A DNA stretch of 64,000 bases from Sphingomonas horti. Its GTDB lineage: Bacteria; Pseudomonadota; Alphaproteobacteria; Sphingomonadales; Sphingomonadaceae. Position 1 is the first letter of the stretch, and every line of letters starts with the position of its first letter. A program made the position numbers and the translations under genes. Below are positions 1 to 7,797 of this stretch, piece by piece. The stretch covers positions 1-64,000 of the forward strand of contig NZ_WQMS01000020.1 in NCBI RefSeq assembly GCF_009753715.1, written 5' to 3'. Below the pieces are notes generated by a model. It had not been told where the DNA came from and did no database searches. It worked only from the letters and a program-made list of their open reading frames with translations.

Positions 1-236
1 CGGCCGAGGTCGAGGCCGACCAGGCTCACATTCTTCGAGCCGGTGATGGTGAGCCCGTCGAAATGCGCGCCCGCGCCCGGATTGGCGGCGACGATCGTCA
101 CCGTCGAATCGAAGCTGCGGTTGAAGATGCTGAGCTTGCCGTAATTGCCGTCGGCAACGACGATCCGGTCGCCGCCGGCCGCGCCTGCGATCGCGGACGA
201 CAGCTCGGCCGCAGTGGCAACGTTGAAAATGGTCAT
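1..236 (-). CDS. Beta-helix-type surface or secreted protein, N-terminal part (runs off the window)
   Basis: Reading the minus strand from an ATG at 234-236 gives 78 open codons up to the window edge, starting MTIFNVATAAELSSAI. There is no hydrophobic signal peptide. The residues include G-D-R-I-V-V-A-D-G-N-Y and then short beta-strand-like turns (LTITGSKNVSLVGLDLG). This pattern is typical of right-handed parallel beta-helix proteins such as pectate-lyase-like and RTX-type calcium-binding proteins, many of which leave by type I secretion without a signal peptide. The C-terminus, where RTX repeats would lie, is outside the window, so substrate and secretion route are unknown. It is divergent from the peptidase gene on its right, with about 240 bp between the two starts. 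Confidence 0.6.
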   Translation of the reverse strand, partial: MTIFNVATAAELSSAIAGAAGGDRIVVADGNYGKLSIFNRSFDSTVTIVAANPGAGAHFDGLTITGSKNVSLVGLDLG

Positions 237-477
237 TGCAATCCCCGTCGGGACGCGGCCAAGGGGGCAGGCCGCGCTCATGTCGGGGGTGCGGATAGAG
301 TCTGTGCGTTTAAGGACGCGGTTAACGGATACTTCGGATTTTACGGTGGCTTACGTGCCGGCTGCTGCCTCATGGTCATGCCGGGAATTCGCGACTTTCA
401 GGCGTTCGGTCGAACGGCACCTGCCGGACGCGCTGCAGTCAGTGCGGCGATGGCTTGCGCAAACGGGGATGGCGGCG

Positions 478-1596
478 ATGATTAAATATGCCTTTGCGCT
501 GGTTCTTGTCTCCATGCCGAGTTCGATAGCATCGGCCAATCCGCGCGTGCGGGAGGCGGGGGTGACGGTCGGTATCCTGTCGCCGGGGCCGCTCAATGCG
601 ATCACCGACGTCGCCGGGGTGGAAGTCGGGCAGGTGACGCTGAACGAGGGCAAGCGCATCCACACTGGCGTCACCGCGGTGCTCCCGCATGGCGGCAACC
701 TCTATCAGGACAAGGTGCCGGCGGGGTTCTTCGTCGCCAATGCGTTCGGCAAATTCGCGGGCTCGACGCAAGTGGTGGAGCTGGGCGAGGTCGAGACGCC
801 GATCCTGCTCACGAACACGCTGAACGTCGCCGAGGCGATGGCCGCGGCGGTCGAATGGACGCTCGCCCGGCCCGGCAACGAACAGGTCCGATCGGTCAAC
901 GCGGTGGTCGGCGAAACCAATGACGGCTTCCTGAACGACATTCGCGGCCGCCACGTGACGATCGCCGACGCGCGCCGCGCGATCGAGAGCGCGAAGCCGG
1001 GGCCGGTAGCGGAAGGCAATGTCGGCGCCGGCGCCGGCACCGTCGCGTTCGGCTTCAAGGCCGGCATCGGCACCTCGTCGCGGCTGCTGCCGGCGTCGCT
1101 TGGCGGCTGGACGGTCGGCGTGCTGGTGCAGGCCAATTATGGCGGCGTGCTGACGATCGCCGGCGTGCCCGTGGGCGTGAAGCTCGGCCGCTACGACTAT
1201 AAGGAGCAGGTCGAGCAGAAAAAGGCCGACGGGTCGGTCGTGGTCGTGATCGCGACCGACGCGCCACTGTCCGACCGCAACCTGCGCCGGCTGGCCGAGC
1301 GCGCCTTTGCCGGGATCGCGCGGACCGGCTCCAGCTTCTCGAACGGCTCAGGCGATTATGCGGTTGCCTTCTCGACCGCTGCTTCGGCGCGCCGCACGCC
1401 CGAGCGCCGCGCGGCCGCCAGCCCGGTCGAGGACCTGCCGAACGACCGCATGTCGCCGCTGTTCCAGGCCGTGGCGGAGGCGAGCGAGGAAGCGGTGCTC
1501 AACGCGCTGTTCGCCGCCACCAGCGTCGACGGCGATCAGGGCCGGATCGAGGCGCTGCCGCTCGACCGCGTGCTGCCGATGCTGAAGGGGCGCTAA
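478..1596 (+). CDS. P1 family (S58, DmpA/BapA-type) aminopeptidase, exported
   Basis: This is a 372-residue N-terminal-nucleophile peptidase of the DmpA family, which cleaves N-terminal D- or beta-amino acids or small L-residues from peptides. Residues 1-20 (MIKYAFALVLVSMPSSIASA) form a signal peptide, so the enzyme probably works in the periplasm. Family landmarks are the ITDVAGVEVGQVTL block, GETNDGFLNDI near residue 145 and FGFKAGIGTSSR. The autoprocessing site is A-D-G/S-V-V-V-V, with the nucleophile Ser at about residue 253, close to Ser250 of DmpA. Self-cleavage would give alpha (1-252) and beta (253-372) chains. An in-frame ATG at 469 is an alternative start; 478 was chosen because it begins the cleanest signal peptide. 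It ends tail to tail with DoxX, with 5 bp between the stops. Confidence 0.88.
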   Translation: MIKYAFALVLVSMPSSIASANPRVREAGVTVGILSPGPLNAITDVAGVEVGQVTLNEGKRIHTGVTAVLPHGGNLYQDKVPAGFFVANAFGKFAGSTQVVELGEVETPILLTNTLNVAEAMAAAVEWTLARPGNEQVRSVNAVVGETNDGFLNDIRGRHVTIADARRAIESAKPGPVAEGNVGAGAGTVAFGFKAGIGTSSRLLPASLGGWTVGVLVQANYGGVLTIAGVPVGVKLGRYDYKEQVEQKKADGSVVVVIATDAPLSDRNLRRLAERAFAGIARTGSSFSNGSGDYAVAFSTAASARRTPERRAAASPVEDLPNDRMSPLFQAVAEASEEAVLNALFAATSVDGDQGRIEALPLDRVLPMLKGR

Positions 1597-1601
1597 GCCT
1601 C

Positions 1602-2000
1602 TCAAACAACGTGCCGGCTGCGTGCCGCATCCACGCTCCATGCGCCGCCGCCGGCACAGGCGAGGTAGAGGAACACGAAGCAGAACAGGATCGCCGCGTC
1701 GCCGCCGTTCAGCGCGGGCCAGAAGCTCTGCGGAGCGTGGCCCATGAAATAGGCGACCGCCATTTCGCCCGCGCAGATAAAGGCGACGGGCCGGGTGAAC
1801 AGGCCGATCGCGAGCAGCGCGCCGCCGACCACCTCGATCCAGGCGGCCACCATCAGCAGGGCGGGAAGCGGGTCGGGGACGCCGGGCTGCGCGGCGGGGA
1901 AGTGGAGCAGCTTCATCAAGCCATGCTCCATGAACAGCAACGCCGCCATGATCCTGAGTACCGACAGCATCCGCTGCGCCCAGACTCCGAACCGGTCCAT
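1602..2000 (-). CDS. DoxX family membrane protein
   Basis: This 132-residue integral membrane protein has four hydrophobic segments (roughly 10-28, 45-66, 70-88 and 98-116) and the DoxX-family features LFMEHGLMKLLHF near the N-terminus and W-I-E-V-V-G-G-A-L-L in the second helix. DoxX proteins are small quinone- or redox-associated membrane proteins whose exact role in most bacteria is not settled. The start is supported by a GGAGGGG stretch about six bases upstream of the ATG. It lies 26 bp downstream of the XpaC-like gene on the same strand, so co-transcription with the XpaC-TelA pair is possible. Confidence 0.85.
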   Translation of the reverse strand: MDRFGVWAQRMLSVLRIMAALLFMEHGLMKLLHFPAAQPGVPDPLPALLMVAAWIEVVGGALLAIGLFTRPVAFICAGEMAVAYFMGHAPQSFWPALNGGDAAILFCFVFLYLACAGGGAWSVDAARSRHVV

Positions 2001-2026
2001 ATGCCCCTCCCTCTATCTGCGGAGCG

Positions 2027-2716
2027 TCATTCCTCCGCGCCCTTATATTTGAGCTCCAGATATTTGCCCTGGGTGGCGAGCTTGTCGAGGTCGCCGCTCG
2101 CCAGCTGCTGGGTCATCCGCGCGAGCTCGCTTTCGACCACGCGCAGGCCTTCGACGAGCTGGGCGTCCGGCCCCTGGCGGCGGAGCTGCTGCGGCACGCG
2201 CTGATAGCCGCGGACCAGCTCGGGCAACTCCTCGCCCACCAGCCGGCGCACTTCCATCGCCGCGGGCTCGCGCTCGTCGAGATGCTGGACGCAGGGTGCC
2301 AATCCTTCGAGCCGCACCCCGATCTGGTCGATCAGCCGGTTGGCGGGCGCGGGGAGCGCGGGCCGCTGGCTGTCCAGCCATTGCTCGGTGCGGTTGGGGA
2401 GCGCCTTCAGCGGCACCTGCGGCAGCTGCTCGGCATTGGCTTCCGGCTCGGCCGAGAACAGCAGCACGCCGATCCAGGCGAGGACGATGCCCAGCACCAC
2501 CGCCATCACGCCGGTGCCGCCGATCGGGCCGATGACCAGCCCCCAGGCGACCGCCGCGACCAGGATCGCCAATGTGAGGAAGAACATCCGCCGCATCATG
2601 CGGATCGCGCGCGCCTTGCGCCGCTCGCGCCGGCGCCGCGCCGCCGCCCGTCCCTCCGGCGAGGCGCGGCGGATCAGCTCTTCGGCCTTGGAGATGATGA
2701 GGTCGGAGTCGATCAT
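2027..2716 (-). CDS. XpaC-like membrane protein (TelA partner)
   Basis: A 229-residue protein. Residues 1-42 are very basic (a run of Arg/Lys at 27-43). Two transmembrane helices follow at about 44-63 and 68-87, then a soluble, largely helical domain to the end. The C-terminus reads LATQGKYLELKY, which resembles the end of XpaC/YceG proteins (annotated as 5-bromo-4-chloroindolyl phosphate hydrolysis proteins). In Bacillus these genes sit beside TelA-family genes, and here telA lies 40 bp upstream on the same strand. The pairing supports the family call more than sequence similarity does. The biochemical function is unknown, and the phosphatase-like name should not be taken literally. Confidence 0.6.
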   Translation of the reverse strand: MIDSDLIISKAEELIRRASPEGRAAARRRRERRKARAIRMMRRMFFLTLAILVAAVAWGLVIGPIGGTGVMAVVLGIVLAWIGVLLFSAEPEANAEQLPQVPLKALPNRTEQWLDSQRPALPAPANRLIDQIGVRLEGLAPCVQHLDEREPAAMEVRRLVGEELPELVRGYQRVPQQLRRQGPDAQLVEGLRVVESELARMTQQLASGDLDKLATQGKYLELKYKGAEE

Positions 2717-2756
2717 TCAGTCAGCCCATAGCGGGCTTTCCCGTCCGCGCGAAGGT

Positions 2757-3950
2757 TCAGCCCGCATCCAGCGCTTGCAGCGGCGAGCTCTGGCCCTGTT
2801 CGGCCCCTTCGGCGCGGGCGATGTAGCCGCGCGACTTCTCGACCTCGCTCGACAGCGCGTTGACCGTCGTCTTCATCGATTCGAGCGCCTTCACCTTGAA
2901 GGTGTCGATCGAATCCATCGTATCGTAGATGTTCTGGAACGCGCGGCTGAGCACTTCCAGCGGGATCGTCGACGCCGCCGCCTGCTCGTGGATCTGCGCG
3001 GTCTGGGTCTTCAACAGCTTGCCGGTCGAATCGATGATGTTCGCGGTCGTGGTGTTGAGCGCGGTGATCTGCTCCAGCACCAATTTCTGGCTGGTCAGCG
3101 CCTGCGCGACAGTGACGGCGGTGCGTAGCGCCGAGACGGTGGTGGTGGAGGCGCGGTCGACGCCCTTGATCAGCTCGACATTGTTTTTCTTGACCAGGTC
3201 GAGCGCCAGATAGCCCTGCACCGTCACCGCCATCTGGGTCAGCAGGTCCTGGGTGCGCTGGCGGACGTAGAACAGCGCGCTTTCGCGGATCGCCTTGGCC
3301 TTGGCCGGATCAGTCGCGTCGAGCTCGTTGGCCTTGTCCTCCAGCTTCTCGTCCAGCGCCTTGGACATGTGGATCATTTGCTCCAGCCGGCCCATCGCCG
3401 CCCAGAGCTTCTGCCGCTCGACCGAGATCGCGGCATTGTCCATCAGCAGCTCGTCCTTGCCCTTGGCGAGGCGGCCGAGGATCGCGGCGATATGGCCCTG
3501 GGCGGACTGGTAGCTGTCGAAATAATTCCTGAGCTTCGAGCCGAACGGGATGATGCCGAACAGCCGGCGCTTGGTGAACAGGTCGCCTTTCGACGAGGGA
3601 TCGAGGTCTTCGATCGTGCGGCGCAGCTCGGCGAGGTCGGTGCCGACGCCAGTCTCCTGGTCCATCGCGCGCACCGGCCGATCGAGGAAGCGATTGCTCT
3701 CGCCCGCCGCGGCGCGGATTTCCTTCTGACCGAGCGCGGTGATCGAATCGACGCGCTTGCCGAACTCGGGGCTGTTCACGTCCTGCGCGATCAACTCGTC
3801 GACGAATTGGTCGACCCGCTTTTCGAGCTCGGTCTTCTGCTTCTCCTCAAGGGGCACCAGGCCCGCCGCCTTTTCCGGGGCGACGGCGGCGACCGGGTCC
3901 GGCGGCGTCAGAACGAGCCCGCTCTCTTCGACAGTGGCGGTGGTGGCCAT
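2757..3950 (-). CDS. telA: TelA family toxic-anion (tellurite) resistance protein
   Basis: A 397-residue soluble, mostly alpha-helical protein of the TelA/KlaA family. Recognisable stretches are FGIIPFGSKLRNYFDSYQSA near residue 130, the K-D-E-L-L-M-D-N segment that follows, and a C-terminal helical region with ALRTAVTVAQAL. Plasmid TelA was linked to tellurite resistance. Chromosomal homologues are linked to envelope stress or antimicrobial tolerance in Firmicutes, and their mechanism is not known. The ATG at 3950 is preceded by AGGAG with eight bases of spacing. A TTG one codon upstream is possible but less well placed. The gene is followed by the XpaC-like gene, and the two probably form one unit. 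Confidence 0.85.
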   Translation of the reverse strand: MATTATVEESGLVLTPPDPVAAVAPEKAAGLVPLEEKQKTELEKRVDQFVDELIAQDVNSPEFGKRVDSITALGQKEIRAAAGESNRFLDRPVRAMDQETGVGTDLAELRRTIEDLDPSSKGDLFTKRRLFGIIPFGSKLRNYFDSYQSAQGHIAAILGRLAKGKDELLMDNAAISVERQKLWAAMGRLEQMIHMSKALDEKLEDKANELDATDPAKAKAIRESALFYVRQRTQDLLTQMAVTVQGYLALDLVKKNNVELIKGVDRASTTTVSALRTAVTVAQALTSQKLVLEQITALNTTTANIIDSTGKLLKTQTAQIHEQAAASTIPLEVLSRAFQNIYDTMDSIDTFKVKALESMKTTVNALSSEVEKSRGYIARAEGAEQGQSSPLQALDAG

Positions 3951-4039
3951 CAATTCATCTCCTGCCCCTTGCGGCTGCGGAGATTAGAGGCGTGCCGCCG
4001 CGGTTCAAGCGGCTTTCGTGTTTTAGGCCGATAATACGC

Positions 4040-4333
4040 CTATTTCGTCGGCTTCGGACCGGGCACGGGCGCCTGCCTGACATTGTCCTGGGCCTCGGCG
4101 GCCGCGTTTACCGCATTCTGCGTCGACGAGCCGGGCGCGCCCGGCGCACCGATGGCGCCATTCTCGCGGATCGCGTCGGCCCGGTTCTCCAGCACATCGG
4201 CCGCCTTGGCCGTGCTCTGGTCGGCGGCATTGTCGAGCGCATCGGCCTGCGCGTCGGCCGTCGAGCCGTTGGTGGAGTTGTCGGAGCAGGCGGCGAGCGC
4301 CAGCAGGGCGAGCGCGGGGACAGCGTATCTCAT
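4040..4333 (-). CDS. Small Ala/Asp-rich lipoprotein
   Basis: A 97-residue predicted lipoprotein. The signal peptide MRYAVPALALLALAAC ends in a lipobox L-A-A-C with Cys at 16. The mature part is low in complexity and rich in Ala, Asp and Asn. It has heptad-like spacing (ALDNAADQSTAKAADVLENR), suggesting a helical or coiled surface domain similar to short Lpp-like or stress lipoproteins of alphaproteobacteria, and ends in a Pro-rich tail. The frame stays open about 19 codons further upstream, but only the ATG at 4333 gives a proper signal peptide. No specific function can be assigned. It lies 34 bp downstream of another small membrane-protein gene on the same strand. Confidence 0.7.
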   Translation of the reverse strand: MRYAVPALALLALAACSDNSTNGSTADAQADALDNAADQSTAKAADVLENRADAIRENGAIGAPGAPGSSTQNAVNAAAEAQDNVRQAPVPGPKPTK

Positions 4334-4367
4334 ACGCGGCCAACGCAAGCGCCGCGCCGGGGTTGCG

Positions 4368-4571
4368 TCAGAGCGCGAAGCCGCCACCAACCGTGCTGTA
4401 GAGCACCCAGCCCGACAGGAGCAGCGACAGCGTCAGCGAAAAGGCCATCAGGCCCCAGCCGAACAGGGTCACGATCCGCGGATTGTCGCGGTTCGCGCGC
4501 TTGTTGCTGGTGATGCTGGCCAGCACGAAGCTCGCCAGGACGCCGTAGGTAAAAGCTGCAATCTCGAACAT
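4368..4571 (-). CDS. Small two-helix membrane protein
   Basis: A 67-residue protein starting MFEIAAFTYGVLASFVLA, with one hydrophobic segment at about 3-21 and a second at about 39-60, joined by a basic loop (TSNKRANRDNPR). The ATG at 4569-4571 is the only reasonable start. I recognise no named family. Small proteins of this design are common in sphingomonads, but I cannot assign a role. It is divergent from the channel-like gene at 4734, and the 160 bp between them should hold both promoters, although I see no convincing -35/-10 pair there. Confidence 0.6.
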   Translation of the reverse strand: MFEIAAFTYGVLASFVLASITSNKRANRDNPRIVTLFGWGLMAFSLTLSLLLSGWVLYSTVGGGFAL

Positions 4572-4733
4572 CGTGCCGTGAATCCCCCCGGACTCTGGGT
4601 GATCGCCCTACGCGGCGGCCGCGCGGCCCGCAAGGCGGGCGCCCGGCCATTTGCGGCGAGCCGAGCCTATTTGCCGGAACAAGGTTAACGGCCCCTTGAT
4701 TGGGCGCGGCGCCGATCCGCGCGTTCAGCCGCC

Positions 4734-5792
4734 ATGATCCGGGACGCACTGGCGCTGATCGGCGGGCTGGCGATCACCGCGGCGACGGTGTTCGACGTGT
4801 TCGCGACCGTGGTCGTGCCCGGCCGGGTATCGGGTCCCATCAACGTGTCGCGGCTGCTGCGGACCTACATGTTCGGCTTCTGGCGCGGCACGCTGCGCGC
4901 GTGCGCGGGCACCCGCGATCCCCGGATGGGCAGCGTGTTCGGCGCGATGCTGCTGCTGATGATGCTGGTCGTGTGGGTCTGCCTGACCCTGCTCGGCCTC
5001 AGCCTGACCGCCTGGGCGCTGCGCCGGTCGTTCACGCCGCCGATCATTGAATTCGGCGAAGCAGCGTTCGAGATCGGGTGCGCGATGATGACGCTGGGGC
5101 TGAGCGGCCATGGCGCCACGGGCTGGGCGCGCCCGCTCGTCGTGGTCGCCGGGCTGTGCGGGCTGCAGATCGTCACCGTCACGCTTTCCTTCATCGTCCA
5201 GATCCAGACCGCGCTGCGCGATCGCGACGCACTGGTGCTGAAGCTGGAGAGCCGGGCCGGCTCGCCGCCCTCAGGCGTCGTGCTGCTCGCCACCACGCGC
5301 GAGCTGGATGCGCATGACGGCCTGCCCAAGCTGTTCGACGATTGGGAAAGCTGGGCCGCGATGCTGCTGTACACGCACGGCGCCCATCCGGTGCTGTCCT
5401 ATTTCCGGTCGGACAAGGGCGGGCTGGACTGGCTGACGGCGCTGGGCGCGGTGCTCGACGCGGCCTCGGTCACGATCGCGATGCTCGGCGACGTACCGGG
5501 CGGCAATGCCCGGCTGATGCACGACGGCGGCGTGCGGACCGTCCGGCGGCTGTGCGGCGCCTTCCGGCTCGACCCGCGCGCGATGCCGGAGCTGACGGAC
5601 CGGGACGTCGCGAATGCCGCCGCCCGGCTGGAGCGGGCCGGCTATGCGATCCGGCGCGGCTGCGGCGACGCGCTGCGGCAGTGGCAGCGCGCCTATCGGG
5701 GCGAGCTCGCGGCTTTGGTCCGCCATTTCGGGGTGGAGGAGCCCGCCTGGCTGGGCGGGCAGGACGAGCAGGCAGCCGTCTATCGTCCGTAG
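4734..5792 (+). CDS. K+ channel-like membrane protein with an altered pore signature
   Basis: A 352-residue protein. Hydrophobic helices lie at about 6-28, 67-93 and 133-158. Between the second and third is a re-entrant-type segment (108-127) reading FEIGCAMMTLGLSGHG. The helix-P loop-helix layout matches two-TM potassium channel pore domains, but the filter position reads TLGLSGHG instead of T-V-G-Y-G. The remaining 190 residues are cytoplasmic, with S-W-A-A-M-L-L-Y-T-H-G-A-H-P-V-L-S-Y-F-R near 225. Either this is a degenerate channel with different selectivity or a non-conducting relative. The stop lies 10 bp inside the end of the oppositely oriented Gfo/Idh gene, so the 3' ends overlap. 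The function call is structural only. Confidence 0.6.
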   Translation: MIRDALALIGGLAITAATVFDVFATVVVPGRVSGPINVSRLLRTYMFGFWRGTLRACAGTRDPRMGSVFGAMLLLMMLVVWVCLTLLGLSLTAWALRRSFTPPIIEFGEAAFEIGCAMMTLGLSGHGATGWARPLVVVAGLCGLQIVTVTLSFIVQIQTALRDRDALVLKLESRAGSPPSGVVLLATTRELDAHDGLPKLFDDWESWAAMLLYTHGAHPVLSYFRSDKGGLDWLTALGAVLDAASVTIAMLGDVPGGNARLMHDGGVRTVRRLCGAFRLDPRAMPELTDRDVANAAARLERAGYAIRRGCGDALRQWQRAYRGELAALVRHFGVEEPAWLGGQDEQAAVYRP

Positions 5793-6751
5793 ATGCGATC
5801 GAGTATCTCGGCGACGTCGACGAAGCGCTCCGCCTCGGCCGAATAACGTTCGCCCGCTGCCAGCCGGCGCGCCCAGTCGGCAGCCGCGCGGCCGCCCCAG
5901 TCGTCGGGCGGCGCCGCCAGCACCTCGGTCGCGGTGCCGCGCCAGCGTTCGGCGGTGAAGTCGAAGAACGAGCCGTCAAGATTGCGGAAGCCGGCACCCA
6001 GGCCTTCCCCGTAGAAGCTGGCGCCGATGATCGCGTCGCGGCCGGCTGGCAGGTTCCAGGAGCAGGCGAGGCTGATCACGCGCCCATCGCCGAGCGTCAG
6101 GGTCGCGACCGCATAGTCCTCGCACGCGCCGGGCGGGAGCGGCCGGCCGTTGGCGAGCAGGCGCGCCTGCACGTCGGTCACTGCGGGGAAGTCGAGCGCC
6201 CAGAGCGCCAGGTCGACAAGATGGACGCCCAGATCGATCACGCAGCCGCCGCCGGATTGCGCGGGGTCGAAGAACCAGGCTTTTCCCGGCCCGTAGGCGT
6301 TGTGGAAGACCAGATCGACCGCGCCGACCCGGCCCAGCTCACCCGCGGCGATCAGCGAGCGGATGCGGCGCATCGCCTCGGTGTGGCGATAGGAGAGGTC
6401 GAGCCCGAGCAGCCGGTCGGCACGGCGTGCCGCATCCACGACCGCGCCGACCTCGCCGGCGGTGCGGCCGAGCGGCTTCTGGCAGAAGACGGCGACGTCC
6501 GCCTCCAGCGCCCGGATGGACTGCTCGGCGTGCAGGGCACTCGGCGTCGCGATCACGATGCCGTCCAGCCTATGCCCGAGCAGCGAATCGAGGCCGTCCA
6601 CGCGCGCCGCGCCCGGCGCGAGCCTGGCCGCTTCCGCCGCCATTTCGTCGGACGGATCGGCATAGGCGACCGCCTCGATCGCGCCGGTGTCGATCATCGC
6701 CTGCATCCGGTGCCGGCCGATCCAGCCGGTGCCCAGGAACCCGACCCGCAT
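5780..6751 (-). CDS. Gfo/Idh/MocA family oxidoreductase
   Basis: A 323-residue NAD(P)-dependent oxidoreductase. The Rossmann motif GTGWIG is at 7-12, and the family E-K-P motif is present as C-Q-K-P-L-G at 90-95, keeping the Lys. The C-terminal substrate domain carries G-G-G-C-V-I-D-L-G-V-H-L-V-D near 185-198, which supplies the catalytic Asp/His pair. Family members oxidise or reduce sugars, inositols or nucleotide sugars; the substrate here is not evident. The ATG overlaps the TGA of the upstream alcohol dehydrogenase by one base (TGATG), so the two are almost certainly translated as a pair. Together they suggest oxidation of a polyol or sugar, which is inference. Confidence 0.85.
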   Translation of the reverse strand: MRVGFLGTGWIGRHRMQAMIDTGAIEAVAYADPSDEMAAEAARLAPGAARVDGLDSLLGHRLDGIVIATPSALHAEQSIRALEADVAVFCQKPLGRTAGEVGAVVDAARRADRLLGLDLSYRHTEAMRRIRSLIAAGELGRVGAVDLVFHNAYGPGKAWFFDPAQSGGGCVIDLGVHLVDLALWALDFPAVTDVQARLLANGRPLPPGACEDYAVATLTLGDGRVISLACSWNLPAGRDAIIGASFYGEGLGAGFRNLDGSFFDFTAERWRGTATEVLAAPPDDWGGRAAADWARRLAAGERYSAEAERFVDVAEILDRIYGR

Positions 6752-7719
6752 CAGAAGGTCACCAGCGCCTTGATGAAATTGCCCGGCCGGTCGCGGGTCG
6801 CGTCCAGCGCTTCGCCGAGCCGGTCGAGCGGATAGCGATGGGTGTAGAGCTTCGCCGGGTCGAGCCGGCCCGAGGCGACCGCTTCCACCGCTTCGCGGAT
6901 GCCGGCGATATAGGCGGCGGGATCACGTTCATGGGCGTTGATGACGTCGATGCCGCGCCAGTTCCACAGCCACATATTGACCTGGCGCGGGCCGTCCTGG
7001 TGGTAGCCGGCAATGATCAACTTGCCGCGCTCGGCGGTCAGTTCGGCGGCGAGATCGAGCGGCCATTGCTTGCCGACCGCCTCGATCACCCGCTCGCAGA
7101 AGCTGCCGCCGGTCAGGTCCTTCACACGTTCGATGATCGCCTGGTGGTCGTGCATCGGGATTGTTTCGGCCGCGCCCATCTCGCGCGCGACGGCGAGCGA
7201 CTCGTCGCGCCGCGAGATCGCGATCACGCGCGCGCCGGCATCGGCCGCGAGCCGCGTCAGCAGCGCGCCCAGGAAACCGATGCCGACGATCGCAACCGTC
7301 TGCCCGGCATGGATGTCGGCGCGGCGGAAGATGTTGAACGCGCAGCCGAGCGGCTCGCCGGGAAAGGGAGCGCCGGCCAGCTCGGGCGGCAGCTTCACGA
7401 CCGCGTCAGCCGCGGCAACATCATATTCGGCATAGCTCTGGTAGCTGAGCGCGGCGACGCGGTCGCCGATCGCGAGCCCCGTCACGCCGTCGCCGATCGC
7501 GTCGATCGTGCCCCAGCCTTCATGGCCGAGGTCGCCGGCTTTGGTCGGAAACGCCATCCAGTCGGGCCCGGCCCAGGGCGTGAGGTTTGACGCGCAGACG
7601 CCGCAGCCTTCCAGCCTGACGCGCGCCTGCCCCGGCCCCGGCTCCGGCAGCGGCACGTTCTCGACTTCGATCCGACCCGGCCCGGTCAGCACCGCCGCGC
7701 GCATGGTATTGGTTGGCAA
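6751..7719 (-). CDS. Medium-chain (zinc-type) alcohol dehydrogenase
   Basis: A 322-residue MDR-superfamily dehydrogenase. The catalytic zinc ligands are in E-G-C-G-V-C-A-S-N-L near residue 38 and G-H-E-G-W-G near 66. The four-Cys structural zinc lobe is missing. The Rossmann motif is G-I-G-F-L-G-A-L near 155. Two starts are possible. A TTG at 7719 has GGGAG six bases upstream. An internal ATG at 7704 (MRAAVLTGPGRIE) has no ribosome-binding site at a usable distance, so the TTG is preferred. The gene is divergent from polA, with 78 bp between starts, and is coupled to the downstream Gfo/Idh gene. Its substrate is unknown; the context suggests a sugar or polyol. Confidence 0.85.
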   Translation of the reverse strand: MPTNTMRAAVLTGPGRIEVENVPLPEPGPGQARVRLEGCGVCASNLTPWAGPDWMAFPTKAGDLGHEGWGTIDAIGDGVTGLAIGDRVAALSYQSYAEYDVAAADAVVKLPPELAGAPFPGEPLGCAFNIFRRADIHAGQTVAIVGIGFLGALLTRLAADAGARVIAISRRDESLAVAREMGAAETIPMHDHQAIIERVKDLTGGSFCERVIEAVGKQWPLDLAAELTAERGKLIIAGYHQDGPRQVNMWLWNWRGIDVINAHERDPAAYIAGIREAVEAVASGRLDPAKLYTHRYPLDRLGEALDATRDRPGNFIKALVTF

Positions 7720-7797
7720 GCTCAGCTCCCGCTCATGTTCCGATCCTGAAACAACAGGTGGCTGGCGCGGGTTCCGGGCAGCCGCTATCTCGCGGCC

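Noticed and set aside
310-326. A possible CtrA site, TTAA then TTAAC, upstream of the peptidase gene
   Set aside because: The spacer is eight bases, not the seven of the CtrA consensus.
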